From Tetradesmus obliquus (Eukaryota; Chlorophyta; Chlorophyceae; Sphaeropleales; Scenedesmaceae): a stretch of 64,000 bases of DNA. This document shows positions 22,135 through 34,044 of the stretch, piece by piece. Under the pieces are notes generated by a model. The model worked only from the letters and a program-made list of their open reading frames with translations, made no database searches and was not told the origin of the DNA. The DNA lies in NCBI GenBank assembly GCA_030272155.1, contig CP126197.1:3092001-3156000 (forward strand), in the 5' to 3' direction. How positions within the stretch are numbered: position 1 is the stretch's first letter; the number at the start of each line of letters is the position of its first letter. The translations under genes were made by a program, and so were the position numbers.

Positions 22135-25100
22135 CAGGGCCCTTGTGGATGCTGTGCCGCGCACCTTTGACACCAGCTGCCTGCAGGTGCTGGTCAATAT
22201 TGCGGAGCTGACTGTACGGGAGCTGGAGCTGCAGACAGCACAGCAGCAGCAGCAGCAGCATGCACAACAGCAGCACAGCCTGCAAGCTAGTAGAGCACCA
22301 GCAGCAGCAGTAGGCGCAGCAGCAGGGCAGGCAGGAGCAGCAACGGGCGTACCATCTACTAGTGGCACAGCAGGGTGTGTAGATCAGCAGCAACAGCAGC
22401 AGCAGCATGAAGCAGAAAACCAGCAGCACAGTCACCCAGCAGCCGCAACTGAGGGATTTCTTTCTCGGTTGCGGCATGGCCGGCGGCGCTCCGAGGAATT
22501 TCTGCACCCGGCAGCTGATGCAGCAGCCACTAATGAGGGATCTCCATTACAGCAGCAGCAGCAGCAGCAGCAGGGGGGGCAGGGGGCTGAGGGTGTAGAA
22601 GCTCAGCAACAGCAGGTGCGCTTGCAGCAGCACAGGCCGCCACCACTGCAGCAGCCGCAGCAGCAGGAGCAGCCGCCGTTGCAGGAGCAGCAGCAGCAGC
22701 AGCAGCAGGATGAGCAGATCTATCCTTTGCGGCTGAGGACTACGGAGAGTATCAGCAGGTAGGCTTGTGGCTATGCGACAGTGAAGTGGCGCTCCCTGAT
22801 CTTCTAGCTCTACTGTCATCTGGGCAGTGCTTTGCTACTGCAGCATACTGCATGATGCTTGTGTTGCATGCAATCTGCATGGCACAGCCGTCAGCTGGCA
22901 AAGGTGTACTTCCTTCTGCTGCCATGCAGTTGCTGTCTTACTTGGCCAGGGGCCTGCTGCAACACACAGATACATAGAAAAATAGACGCCCGACACATCA
23001 TGTCTCCGACCGATATGTTCTGTTGCTGATTATATCTTGTCATTTTTGCTGTTTTGCTGTTGCTGCAGTGCCGTGCTGTTGGTGGACTCTTCTAGGGCTG
23101 GCTGGCCTATCCTGCATGCTAATGCAGCATGCCTGCAGCTGGTGCAGCAGCTCAGCAGCCAGCAGCAGCAGAAGCAGCAGCAGTGTGACACAGGCAAGCC
23201 TGGTGCTGACATCAGCATGAGCAGAAGCAGCGAGGAGGGAGTTCATGCACTACGTGAAGAACATCAACCGCCGCAGCAGGAACAGCACCAGCAACAGCCG
23301 TGTAGCAGCGAACCTGCAGCAACCGCAGCAGCACCAGCTGGCGACGGCACAGAGCAGCACCCTACTGCTCAACACACCCCATGCTGCTTCAGCAGCTGCA
23401 GCGACAACGCCTGCAGTAGTCCCAACAGCCCCAACAGCAGCAGCAGCAGCAGCAGCAGCATAAACAGCAGCAGCATTGTGGGCAAGTATGTGAAGGATAT
23501 TCTTGACCCCCTGCAGATCGCATATATGCGCTCCACAGCTCCCTGCAGCGGCAGTGGCGGCACCATGAGCCGCAGTATGTTCCTGCCAAACCTGCCGGGG
23601 GTGGGCAGTGGGGCGGGCATGCCTGGCGCGAGCGCGGCGGCTGCAGCAGCAGCTGCTGGCTGGCCGCTGTCGTTCAAGCAGCGCGTGATGCTGCAGACCC
23701 AGGTGGGAGTGTGGGATTCGGACGAGTGGTGCAGATGTGCTTGTTTGCGTGAGGCCACATGTCGCTGAATTGCTTGCTTGGCTGCTTGCTTGTCTGGCAC
23801 TCTGCTCTTTGTGCGCTACCTGGCATCTCATGCGGCTGCCTTTGCAGCACGCTGGTTGCACCCAGCTGCATCAATCACCCTGCTGGTGTGGGGCTCAAGC
23901 TAGTTCTGGCAGGCTCCTGAACGCAGCTCTGACTGGTGTGTGCTGCCTCTGCGCTGCTTGGTGACCAATGCCTGCACTGCTGCTGCTGTTGTGTGCTGCT
24001 GCAGGGCCGTCAATCGTTCTCGCTGCACAATGTGAAGCTGGCGGGTGGCCTGGGAGGGGTGACTGTGGCGCTGGCCTTCAGGTGGGGCGGGGGCTGGTGA
24101 TTACGTACCAACACGTGCAGAGACGATCAACAGTTTCAATCCTTTTTTATCTTTCTGTTTGGTTGATTAATATGTTGTCTTTGCTGTCTTTCAAGGAAAA
24201 AATACATCTGAATTTGGCTGCCATCTCGTGTTGGGGCCATCGTGGTTGCTCAGTTCATGGTGCACCCTTTTTGGTGTGCTTGTGCCATGTCAGGCAGCTG
24301 CTTCCAGTGCTGCCAGCTTGCTGCACACGGTACAGCTCTAACCTCAGAGTTCATCCTTTTCTCTCGCTCTCTTTCTCGCCACTGCTCCGCAGGTGTGCCG
24401 GCTTTAGTGTGCTGCAGGGCTCAGCGCCAGTCTGCCTGCCCACCTCCGAGCCTGATGCCAGCTTACCACAAAGCATGACTTTTCATACTCATCATCCTCT
24501 CTCGCCGTTGCCCTGCAGGTGTGCTGGCTTCAGTGTGCTGCAGGGCTCAGCGCCAGTCTGCCTGCCCACCTCCCAGCCTGATGCCAGCGAGCTCTCCACT
24601 GCCCTGGCCCTGCAGTCGCTGGCAGCAGGCCGCCGCTGCAACAGCGACGACCCTAGCCTCGGCACTGCCGCTGCCAGCAGGTGCCTCTACTTTGTGACGA
24701 TCCAGCCGTACAAGCAGGCAGCAGCAGCAGCAGCAGGAGCGGCAGCAGCAGCAGCAGGGGTTGAACCAGGGGATGTGAGTGGGTATTTTGGGCTAAAGGG
24801 GAGGCTAGGCAGCCCTAGGCCGAGTACAGCCGGAAGCAGCAGCAGCAGCAGTAGTACTGCCACAAGCAGCAGCAGCAGCGGCGGCAGCAGCAGCGCAGGA
24901 AGTAGTGAGAGCCCTGGGGGCAGCAACAGCAGCAGCATTCCTAAGGAGCATCAGCGGCAGCAGCGGAGCAGCAGCAGCAGCAGCGGTGCCAAGGCTGGGC
25001 TCAAGTCTTTGAGTAGTGGCAGCAACATCAGTGGGCAGCTGGTGCCAGTGTTAGTGCCCTGCCCCTTCCCTCAATTTGCTGAGGAAGATGCAGGCCCTGC

Positions 25101-25245
25101 AGCAGCAGCACCAGCCAGCAGCAGCAGCAGCAGCAGAGTGAGGCGCTCTGGCATGCCCCAGAGCGCCATGCAGCAGCACCCAACAGACTTGCACATAGTG
25201 ACAAGCGTGGATGAGAGCTTGCCTGCATCTGAAGGATCAGCAGCA

Positions 25246-25277
<32 letters not shown>

Positions 25278-26154
25278 GTACGGCTTGGGCAGTTTACTTG
25301 AGGGAGTGGCCTCTGAGCAGCCTTTGACAGGCGCTTGCTCCATCTGCCAACCCCCTTTGCAGCCACCTGAAGCTGCAGCTGGCATCAGCAGCAGCAGCAG
25401 CAGCGGCAGCAGTGCTCCCCTGCCTGCCTTCAGCAGCCGCCGCGCCACTGCAGCCAGCTGCGGCAGCAACATCGTCGGCAGCAGCAGCGGCAGCAGCAGC
25501 AGTATGCTGCATGCGCAGGGCGGGTTCTACAGCCGCTGCGCGAGGCTGGTGTGTGCTCGGCTGCCTGGGTTGGCCCTGGGTGGCGAGATTGCTGCTGGCA
25601 CGCATGGCAGGGTGTTCCGCGCTGACTACAACTGCATGAAGGTACGGGCTGGCAGAGGCATGCATTGGACTGGTGTGTTATGTGCGGTTTGATGCCGTCC
25701 AATGTACAGTGCGAGGATGTTATGTTTCTAATGTGGTGGAGTAGGCCTGCACATAATATCAAAGTAATATGCTGATATGCGTGTACGGCTGCGATTTTGC
25801 CAAGTTTTTGGCTGGATGTGGCTGTGTCTGGTGCATCTTGTCAGCCTCTTTCTCACCCCACTGCACTGCTATCTGACCATGGCTGTATGCTTTGCCCCTC
25901 TCGCTGCACCTGCAGACAGCCGTGAAGGTCCTTGACAGCAGCAACGGCCTGCTGCTGCAGCCCACTGCTGCTGAAGGCACACTGAGCTTATCAAGCCTGC
26001 TGGGCAGCAACCTGAAGCACAGCAACGTCGTCAGCACCTTTGCGTGGGCTGTGGTGCAAGCCCAACCAGCAGCAGCAGCAGCAGGTGGCCAGGTGACACT
26101 GCAGAGTCCTGCAGTTTCCAGCAGAGGCGCTGCTGAAGGGTGCAGTGCTGTTGC

Positions 26155-26225
<71 letters not shown>

Positions 26226-26857
26226 AGACGTGGCTGGTGCAGGAGTACTGTGACAGGGGCTGCCTACAGGTGAGAGCAGTCAGCACAGCGCCTTGCCGTC
26301 CTGACGACCCTGCTGTCACTTACTTCAGTGCCGTGCTGTCAGTCTGATGAGCAACAGCTGCCTGTGAACTTTGCTTTTCAGACACACATCCTCATAATGC
26401 AGATGCGTGCAATAGTGTTGCACCCTTTGACCATGCCACATGATCTACAACTTAATACCTGAAATCCAATTTGATAAGAACTTACTGCGCCCTGCTTGCA
26501 GGATGCGATCGACTGCGGCTGGCTGCGCGAGAGCCGCAGCTGCGTGTCTGGTGACGTGGACATGCTGGCAGTCATGGCCACCACAGCAGAGATCGCGGCC
26601 GCGATGCTGCTGCTGCACACGGCAGGCATTGTGCACGGCAACCTGTCAGCTTTCAACGTGCTGCTCAGCAGGTGGGGTCACAGGGTTGAAAGGTTTTGTT
26701 AGGCAGAGCGTGGAAGCATGTGTTTCTTTATTACAATCCGCAAACAGCACTCACAGGGTGGCCTACGCTGCTCCACTATCCCATATCACGCATCGTCGTG
26801 ACACGTTTTCTTCAGCTCTTTATAACGTGTTGCATGTGTTGGGTGCGCTCAAACCGC

Positions 26858-26921
<64 letters not shown>

Positions 26922-28281
26922 GTGATGCTGTGCTGCAGCACTGAGTCTGCTGCTGGTGTAGGCAACCGGGGCTTTGTGGCCAAGGTGCGTGAGGGGTGGC
27001 ACTGTTGGGTACACAGCGGACACCACATAGCAAATGGTACAAGAGTGGCTGACCAGCTGTTAGTCAGTCTGCTAAACACAATCTTCACACGCAGGTTCCT
27101 CCGGCTGCATGCAGATCAGCCACGGACTCTGACCCAGCAGCGTTCAGCGTTCGAATTGTTACAAGCAACATGGCAGTCGCATCCACAGCGTCTGGATGGC
27201 TGGCCAGGGGCTGTGGCAGTGTTGTGGTGCTGGTTCATGGCTTTGACTGAAAGGCGCTTTCCGGTCTGTGCTGCTGCTGCTGCTGCCGCTGCAGGTGACA
27301 GACTTTGGGCTTCAGCGGTGCTTTGACCCAGCCTCCGTTGCTGACAACCCTTACAGTGAGTGACGCTATGGGCCACAGTCCAGTTGTACTGCTGCTGCTG
27401 CTGCTGTCATGATGTCTGCATAAGCACATACCATGTACAGCTTGAGGATACAAGCAGTAGCCCTTTATTACGCCTTGAATGCTCCCCTGCATCTCAAGCC
27501 TAGTGTGGCATCACTCCACAACCTCGGATGCAGGCTGTGAGCATTGCGCAACACACTCGTCAGTACGCAAAATCTTCCCCACCCCTGATGCACGCCTGAT
27601 GGCCCTGAGTCTCTGCATTTTCTGCATATGCCACTGCAGGCAGCATTGCACACTTGGCGCCAGAGGTGCTGCAGCACGGCACATGCACCAAGGCTGCTGA
27701 CGTCTACTCCTTTGGTGTGCTCATCTTCATGGTGAGGCGCAGGAAAAGAAAGGTTTAGGTGTCTCTGCATACCGCAAGGCTATCAACTGTTTTTGTATGC
27801 TGTCCTCGTTGCTGGTAGGTTGACATTGTTATGAGCTGCAGGGTGTGTTGCTGCAGTCCGGCAACATCTGTAGTATGACAGTTTTAGGCATGGTAAATGC
27901 ACAACCGTTCACGCCCCAGTATTGCTGATCACACAGGGTATTCGGTGGTCTCTGAAGTGCATTAAAACCCCACTGACATTTCCGTCTATGCCTCCCTGCT
28001 GGCACTCCATCCCACTTAACATGGTGCAAAACAATCCCTGTTGTTTCCTGTTTCCGCTGCAGATGGTCACGGGCAGCCGTGCTTGGGCGGGCCTGCCCCA
28101 CGCCTCCATCGTGGAGGCAGTGTGCGCGTATCGCCGCCAGCTGGCCTTTCCCCCAGAGGCCCCCCTGCCGCTGACGCTGCTGGCGCGGGCCTGCATGGCA
28201 GCCAACCCTGCGGAACGGCCCTGCTTTGCTGACATTGTGGAGATACTGCAGCCGGTGAATGGCACCTTCCTGCGCAGCTAG
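19651..28281 (+). CDS. GAF-PAS-TKL protein kinase with myristoylation-type start and degenerate catalytic loop
   Basis: Fifteen exons (19651-19689, 19806-20296, 20699-20873, 21347-21441, 21764-21856, 22138-22758, 23069-23702, 24005-24081, 24519-25641, 25916-26269, 26502-26671, 26939-26984, 27295-27355, 27640-27731, 28063-28281) join in phase and give 1,429 aa. The protein begins MGALTSC, fitting N-myristoylation at Gly2 and palmitoylation at Cys7, so membrane attachment is likely. Residues about 177-325 form a GAF domain (GAIRFYCGAPLV, HRLGTL). Residues about 505-745 look PAS-like (AVLLVDSSRAGW), with Gln/Ser inserts. The kinase domain occupies about 1092-1425: AAGTHGRVFRA, the VAIK-type Lys1120 in TAVKVLD, DFG at 1309-1311, LAPEVL, DVYSFGVLIF. 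The catalytic loop reads HGNLSAFN, so the HRD Asp is Asn1281. An Ala run coded by GCT sits in the N-lobe (about 26150-26222). The protein is probably a light, ligand or redox sensor, but no chromophore Cys or ligand site could be assigned. Confidence 0.85.
21238..21270 (+). repeat. Echo of kinase exon 4 start and acceptor
   Basis: CCTGCAGGGCGACTCCTCC followed by TGGCAG repeats the acceptor and first 18 nt of exon 4 (21347) about 104 bp upstream of the real site. Confidence 0.8.
21938..21978 (+). repeat. Echo of kinase exon 5 end and donor
   Basis: GTCGCCGCCTGGGCACGCTgtgagtga copies the exon 5 end (CCACCGCCTGGGCACGCTgtgagta) about 115 bp downstream, with its donor. Confidence 0.85.
24385..24470 (+). 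repeat. Echo of kinase exon 9 start and acceptor, 126-bp offset
   Basis: About 80 bp, including the CGCAG acceptor and the start of exon 9 (CAGFSVLQGSAPVCLPTS when translated), occur 126 bp before the real exon at 24519. The translated echo is nearly identical for 18 residues, so both acceptors look usable. Confidence 0.9.
26859..26920 (+). repeat. (CTG)n run near kinase exon 12 acceptor
   Basis: About 20 CTG units end 18 nt before the CAG acceptor of the 46-nt exon 12 (26939). Confidence 0.9.
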
Positions 28282-29190
28282 CCGGCGTGCTGTCTCAGCT
28301 TCCTGTGCAGCTAGCAGCAGGCAGCAACAGCTGGTGAATGCACAGTCCACCTGTAGCTAGCCAGCCTGCCTGCACCATGCCGCCGGCTGGCCTTTCCCCC
28401 AGAGTCCCCACTGCCGCTGACGCTGCTGGCACGAGCCTGCATGACGGCCAACCCTGCGGAACGGCCCTGCTTTGCTGACATTGTGGAGATACTGCAGCCA
28501 GTGAACGGCACCTTCCTGTGCAGCTAGCAGCAGGCAGTAGCAGCCGGTGAACGAGGTCATTTTGCGCCAGCGTGGTTCACGCTCCTGGTGACAGCAATGC
28601 AGCAGGTCCACCTGTGCTGATATTGCGGAGATCCTGCAGCCCGTGAACGGCACCTTCCTGTGCAGCTAAGCCACCTGGCCAGGTTGCTGCTGCATTCCAT
28701 GGGAATGGCTGCGGTTTGCAAGCGGTGCAGACCTACAAGCGGGCGAATGCACACTCCACGTGCAATAGCTGGCTGGCCTGCATTTCGCTGGCAGCTGCTG
28801 ACCGGCACGTGCATGTGCAGATAGGCTGTACAAGCCTGCCTGCATGGCGGTCGAACCCCAGGGTCGGCCTTGCTTTGCTGTAGAGATCCTGCAGCCGGAG
28901 CACGGCACCTTTCTGTGCAGCTTAGCAGCAGGCAGTAGCAGCCGGTGGACACAATCGTGTTGTGAAGGCAGCCAGCGTGTGTGCATGCTTTGGGCAATGG
29001 CAATGCAGCAGCCCTAGCTGTGCTGCCATTGTGAGAGATGCTGCAGCCCCTGAACGGCAGGTACCTCTGCAGCTAGCCGGGCTGCGTGGGCCTTCTGGCG
29101 AAACAACATCAGTGCAGCATATGTACACAGGCGTTGTGCAGATCCTGTAGCCTGTGAATGGCACCTTCTGTGCAGCTAGGCTATTCACAC
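28282..29190 (+). repeat. Echo array of the kinase terminal exon
   Basis: The end of the last exon (ATACTGCAGCCGGTGAATGG ... CAGCTAG) is followed by at least five decaying copies. The longest is 28381-28527, nearly identical over about 145 bp. Shorter pieces lie near 28617-28668, 28836-28925, 29029-29075 and 29140-29180. Several keep the same coding end and a TAG or TAA stop. All lie beyond the real stop, so they are 3' UTR or downstream DNA. Confidence 0.85.
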
Positions 29191-30561
29191 ATTCATATGT
29201 ACATGGCTGCACAGGTTGAGGGGCTGTACAGGGCTTGTATGACGCTGCCTGCTGGAGCAGTTGTAGGGAATATCAGCAAACCTAGATGGAGATGAGCAGA
29301 GAGCGTGTGGACAGGGTGCATGCAGCTTACACTTTGGTGCACTAGACTCTGTCCTGTGGGCAGACACCACAGAAGCACACAACCCTCTGTGGCTGCCTGC
29401 CAGTCAGCCAGGCAGTCGGTTATACTTGCGCCGTCGGGCATGTGTTGCTTGCAGTTTAGGGTTGTGATGGGATGCGGCAGGATGGTTGTGGTCAGTGCCT
29501 TTTTCTCCTCTACTGCTCTTTGCTGTTGCGCGGGTTCAGCCTAAAGGCTCGTGGTGTTCCTCAACATATACGTGCTGCTGAGGTGTTTTGAGAGAGGATA
29601 GTTACATGTGGGTCCTGGCACCATCTTAGATGGTGTGAGCCACAACAGGTTGAACACATGGTCTGAGACTGCTGAGGTTGTCTTTGGCCCCATTGCATTG
29701 CACGTGGTCGGCCGTGCAGTTGCTGCTGCAGCTCTTGCTGTCGCCAGCTGTTCTTTTATGCGAGGTGCACACATGCGTCTGCTGCGCGTTGCCTGCGGTT
29801 TGTTTTACGGCGTGTTTTTTGAACTTTCCATCAGTGCATCACTTGTAGTACACTGCTTGCAGAGGCACGCAAGTGGCCCTGCTTTGATGAGGTCCTTTTT
29901 TGTGTGAGGGCTATTTGAACGGAGCAGCGCAGGGTAGGGCAGTACAGCGCTCCTTAGATACACGCATGCTTGTACGTGCTGGTGTTGCTGGCAAGCGGCC
30001 AGGCTCGCGTCCTACAGACTGTGTCGCTGCGGCGGGGTTACAAACGCAGCTGTGCACACAGGAGTAGGGGGACTCAACTTACGTATACCACGTGACTGCG
30101 TGCCCTTTTGTTGAGGCGCGCTTTGTCAGCCTGCTGCTCTGTGAGCCTAATGCTTTCCCAAGTTTCTGCTGTGCTGCTGTGTCAGCCTGCTGCCGTGTCA
30201 GCCGCTGCACATGCCACGATTGCGCTTTGGGATGTGCAGCCCTGCTGCTGAAACCTGATCAGTGTATTCGATTCTGAGCCTGCATTTGAATGTGAGGTTG
30301 CGTGGCAGTGTGCTTGTGCTACCGTGTGGGCCGGCAGCGGCCGGTGACTTGCTGTGTCCGTGGTCCAGCAAAGGCAGCTTGGGTGTTGGGATGCTAGCAA
30401 ACACCCAGCAGGGCTTGGCAGTGTCAAGCTATGAGTATGTTGTTAGCGCATGGGGGGCATTCAGCGTGATAGTAGTAGTAAATACGGGCACCTGTCTACT
30501 ACTGTGATGCCAACTCGACACAACGGGCTTGGTTGTGCTGCTGGTGTGCGGCTGGACTGTT

Positions 30562-30655
30562 TAGGCAGCTGTGCTACGCCTGTTGTTTGGTTAGGCGGCT
30601 GTGCTACGCCTGTTGTTGTTTGTTAGGCGGCTGTGCTACGCCTGTTTTGATGAGC
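30562..30655. repeat. Three tandem copies of a ~31-bp unit
   Basis: The unit AGGCGGCTGTGCTACGCCTG, followed by a T/G-rich spacer, occurs at about 30562, 30593 and 30625. Confidence 0.85.
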
Positions 30656-30737
30656 AGAACACGGTAGAGTAGAGTCGTGCTAGTTGACGGCTGCGGACAC
30701 TAGACAGCTGTGCTGCTGAGAGCAGCTGCAATGCTCA

Positions 30738-30873
30738 GCGGAGTCAGCAGCCTGCAAGCTTTGTTTATGCAGCGGAGTCAGCAGCCTGCAAGCTCTGTTT
30801 ATGCAGCGGAGTCAGCAGCCTGCAAGCTTTGTTTACGCAGCGGAGTCAGCAGCCTGCAACCTGTGTTTACAGT
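30738..30873. repeat. Four tandem copies of a 34-bp unit
   Basis: The unit starting GCGGAGTCAGCAGCCTGCAA repeats at 30738, 30772, 30806 and 30840 with exact 34-bp spacing and few changes. Confidence 0.9.
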
Positions 30874-33130
30874 TTATGGCAGCAACTCCATTACTTTGTA
30901 GCAGCTCTCCTCTGTGGACTCGTGGGTTGTCGCATGCCTGACTGAAGCGCTGTTGGCGCTCGGCATGACGGCTGCTGGCGACATTTGCACAGGAGGCACA
31001 GGAAACACTATCGTGGTATGGCGATCTGTGGTGCATATGCCACTGTTAAGTGACAGTTTTAGGCATGGCCTGTGGATTTGAGCAAGCATGTGCAGCCTGA
31101 TGTGGCTGTGCGCTGTGTGGATTGCATTTTGCGCTGTCAGAGCTTGGCAGAGCTTGGGTGCATGTTTTTGTGGTTGAAGGGGCGGAGAACACAAATGCGG
31201 TTGTCGATTCCAGGTGTTGTTTTGGGGTTCTTTGTGGGCAGGCAGGTCTGTATTTGTGGGAGGAGTGGCGCTGATGTCACCCGCGGCAGTTATTGCTTTG
31301 ACAGTAAACAGGGCAGAGCTGTGCGCTCTGCAAGCCTGCACACCATAGAGTTTGTTGCTTACATGTGGGCAGGCGGCGTTGTAACAGGCAGCACGCACGC
31401 AGGCAGTGCAGCATTGCATGCCTGGTGTGTGCGCATGAGGTCAGATCACTGTTGCATTCGGCCATGGGTGCACAGCGGGACCATGCTTGCAGTTTTGGCT
31501 TGCATGCTGGCTGTCAACAAGGACTTTGGTCACGTATATTGCTGCATAGAATGCTCTTCTGCTGTTGTTGGAATGGGATGCACAGCATTGCTGAGCGTGG
31601 CTGCGCCTTTCATGCTGGCTGGTCAGGTTTGCTGAAGCAGCACTGCTTAGTGGTTGGCATGGCAAACGTGTGGATAGATGTAGGCAGCCCCTTTGTCTAC
31701 TCACTGCTATGTGAAGCAACACCAGCCTGGTGCATACCAGCATATCGGTGGCGGCATCTGTTGTGAGCCTTCTATGTATGCTACCACTAGGCACCTGGTC
31801 GGTGGGCTGGTTGCTGTGTGCGTAGGCAGGATTGCATGGGATCAAAACAGAGAAGACCCAGATAGAACTTGGACCCCATTGGCCGGGCGTTGGGATGGCT
31901 TGAATTTCACCAGCAGCTGCCGATGCGCATCGCCTGGAGGTTTGGCGGGCAGGCTGGGAAAAATTACTGCATCGGCGTCTGCAGGGTGGTCTGCGGTCCC
32001 CGCATCGATGTTTGGATCTGATTTGCTGCCGCTATATGAATGATGACAGCAGCCTACCAGCGGACAGCCGCATGCGTACCACTGCGCAATGGTAGCCTAG
32101 GCCAGTCACTTGAGCGTCTGGCGGCTTTGTTGTGCATCGCATACCAATGCGCTGCAAGGCAACGCCCCGTCTTGCGGGTGCACATGGTGACCACCAGGGT
32201 TGGTACGTGTCCCGACATCTTGTTCTATATTTGGCTGCATGATGATTGGCCGTGGCGATCACAGAAGAGAGTCTAGATGTAGGCACGCATGCCTGCAGTA
32301 GTGCAAGCGTCTGCCATCCTGCAGTCATGTAGCTGCATTGTGTGTGTCCTGTGACATGATGTGAAAAGAGCTGGTTGAGAACGATGTTGAACACCAGGCA
32401 ACAGCAAGCTGCTCCAAGTCCCTGCATTGGTGCATCAGAAGCCTCCTGCTCTGACGTCCGGCCGCGGGGTATCTGTCTTGAAACAGCCTGACGGTCCATC
32501 ATCTCATATCATGTTCTGGGATTGTACTGCTGCAGAGTTTGCTTCTTGCGACTCTTCACACAGGTTGACAGCTCTGAACACTGCCTGATCCAGTACACTC
32601 GCCAGCCGCAGCCCAGATAGAACATGGGCCAGCTCGATGCACAATGTGCTTACCATGCTTGAAGCTTTGAGCAATACAAATGACACAACCGTTGAAAATC
32701 TTTAGTGCTTCGAGGTGTCCTACTCGAAAGCAAGTCAAGTCAAATACTTGTGTTGTCAGTGTAACAACTGCTGCGCAAAACACCCGCCCAAAGATCACTA
32801 GTGCAGTACTGCTTTCCTGACAGCCCCCCCTAGTTGTACAGGCCCAGCGAGTGGTGTGCCCGCGCCGCATCCTCAGCAGCTATGCCTGAGTTAGGCTGCG
32901 CCAGCTGGCGGTGTGGTGCGTTGTGCACTATGGCATACACGCTCTGCAGCACAGCAGCCGCAGCAGCAGCAGCAGCAGCGCTCAAGCAAATTGAGGCTGC
33001 CGCCTACCTCAAACAGCATACACATGGTGTGAAAACTAGTCCCAGAAGCATTGCTCTCTCAACATTGCACAGACGGCAAGCCTGTTGCTCTCTGGCACAG
33101 CCAATGCCGGCTATGTGCACTCGCATGTGA

Positions 33131-33133
33131 CCT

Positions 33134-33171
<38 letters not shown>

Positions 33172-33172
33172 G
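33131..33172. repeat. (GGCT)n microsatellite
   Basis: About ten consecutive GGCT units. Confidence 0.9.
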
Positions 33173-33270
33173 GCTGACACAGGCTCAGGCATCACGCCAT
33201 CATGACAGTGTCATGTATCAGTGCTCAGTCAGAATGATGCTGTGTCTGCCGCGTGCAAGTCCTGCAAGTA

Positions 33271-34000
33271 CTAGTGCAAGCTGAGGCCCAGCATGTTTGC
33301 ATATGGCAGCACCAGGCCCACCTTGAACTGCTGCGGGTCCTTGTTGCCCGGTAGCCCGATGCACACGCTTGAGCTGTGGTTGCACTTCTTGAACAGCCGC
33401 TTGGCGATGCTCATGTCGGCTGCGTTCGGCAGCTTGGGCGCCTGGGGTGCAGCAGCAGCAATGGTGTTGTGATATCTAAGACAACGCCAAGTGTACTTTG
33501 GCGTTGAGAGCGGTTGCAGTGTGCCACAGAGTACGGTGTGTGGTGCACCAGCCTGACGTGGTGGGTGAGCATAACTGGGCTGATGGTGCAGCATTGCACT
33601 CTGAGAGGCGCGGTGTCTATCGCAGCCGCTCGAACCTCTGTGGCTTGCACAGCACCATGCGAGCAGCTGTCGTTACCTGGCTTGATGCTGTGTGTGCGTT
33701 CAGCGCCATGATGCAGAGTCAGGGTAGCTGAAAGTTAGTCCTAATCATCAGCTGCAGCAGCACCTCCCTCACCATGAGTGGCTTGCCAGGCACCAAGCGT
33801 GCGCTCATATGCATATGCAAGCAATGACAAGCAGCATCAAGCCAGCTGGCATTTACTTTTATGTATCAGCAGTGCCTCCCTCACCATGAGTGGCTTGCCA
33901 GGCACCATGCGTGCGCTGATGGGCAGGCCGTCCTCCCTGAACTGGATGGGCTTGTCGTCGATGCTGGCAAAGTGCTTGCTGTAGGAGCTGCGGTGAGCGC

Positions 34001-34044
<44 letters not shown>

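Larger units (their letters stand above)
29191..33270. other. Long stretch without a supportable gene
   Basis: Open frames exist here (for example 31072-31635 on plus), but none shows a recognisable domain, a convincing ATG or a spliced partner. The stretch contains two tandem repeat blocks (30562-30655 and 30738-30873) and a (GGCT)n microsatellite at about 33131-33172. I see nothing else I can name. Confidence 0.45.

Noticed and set aside
31072..31635. 187-aa open frame in the gene-poor stretch
   Set aside because: It starts at a non-ATG codon, has no domain, and is Cys/Val/Gly-rich as expected of random frames here.
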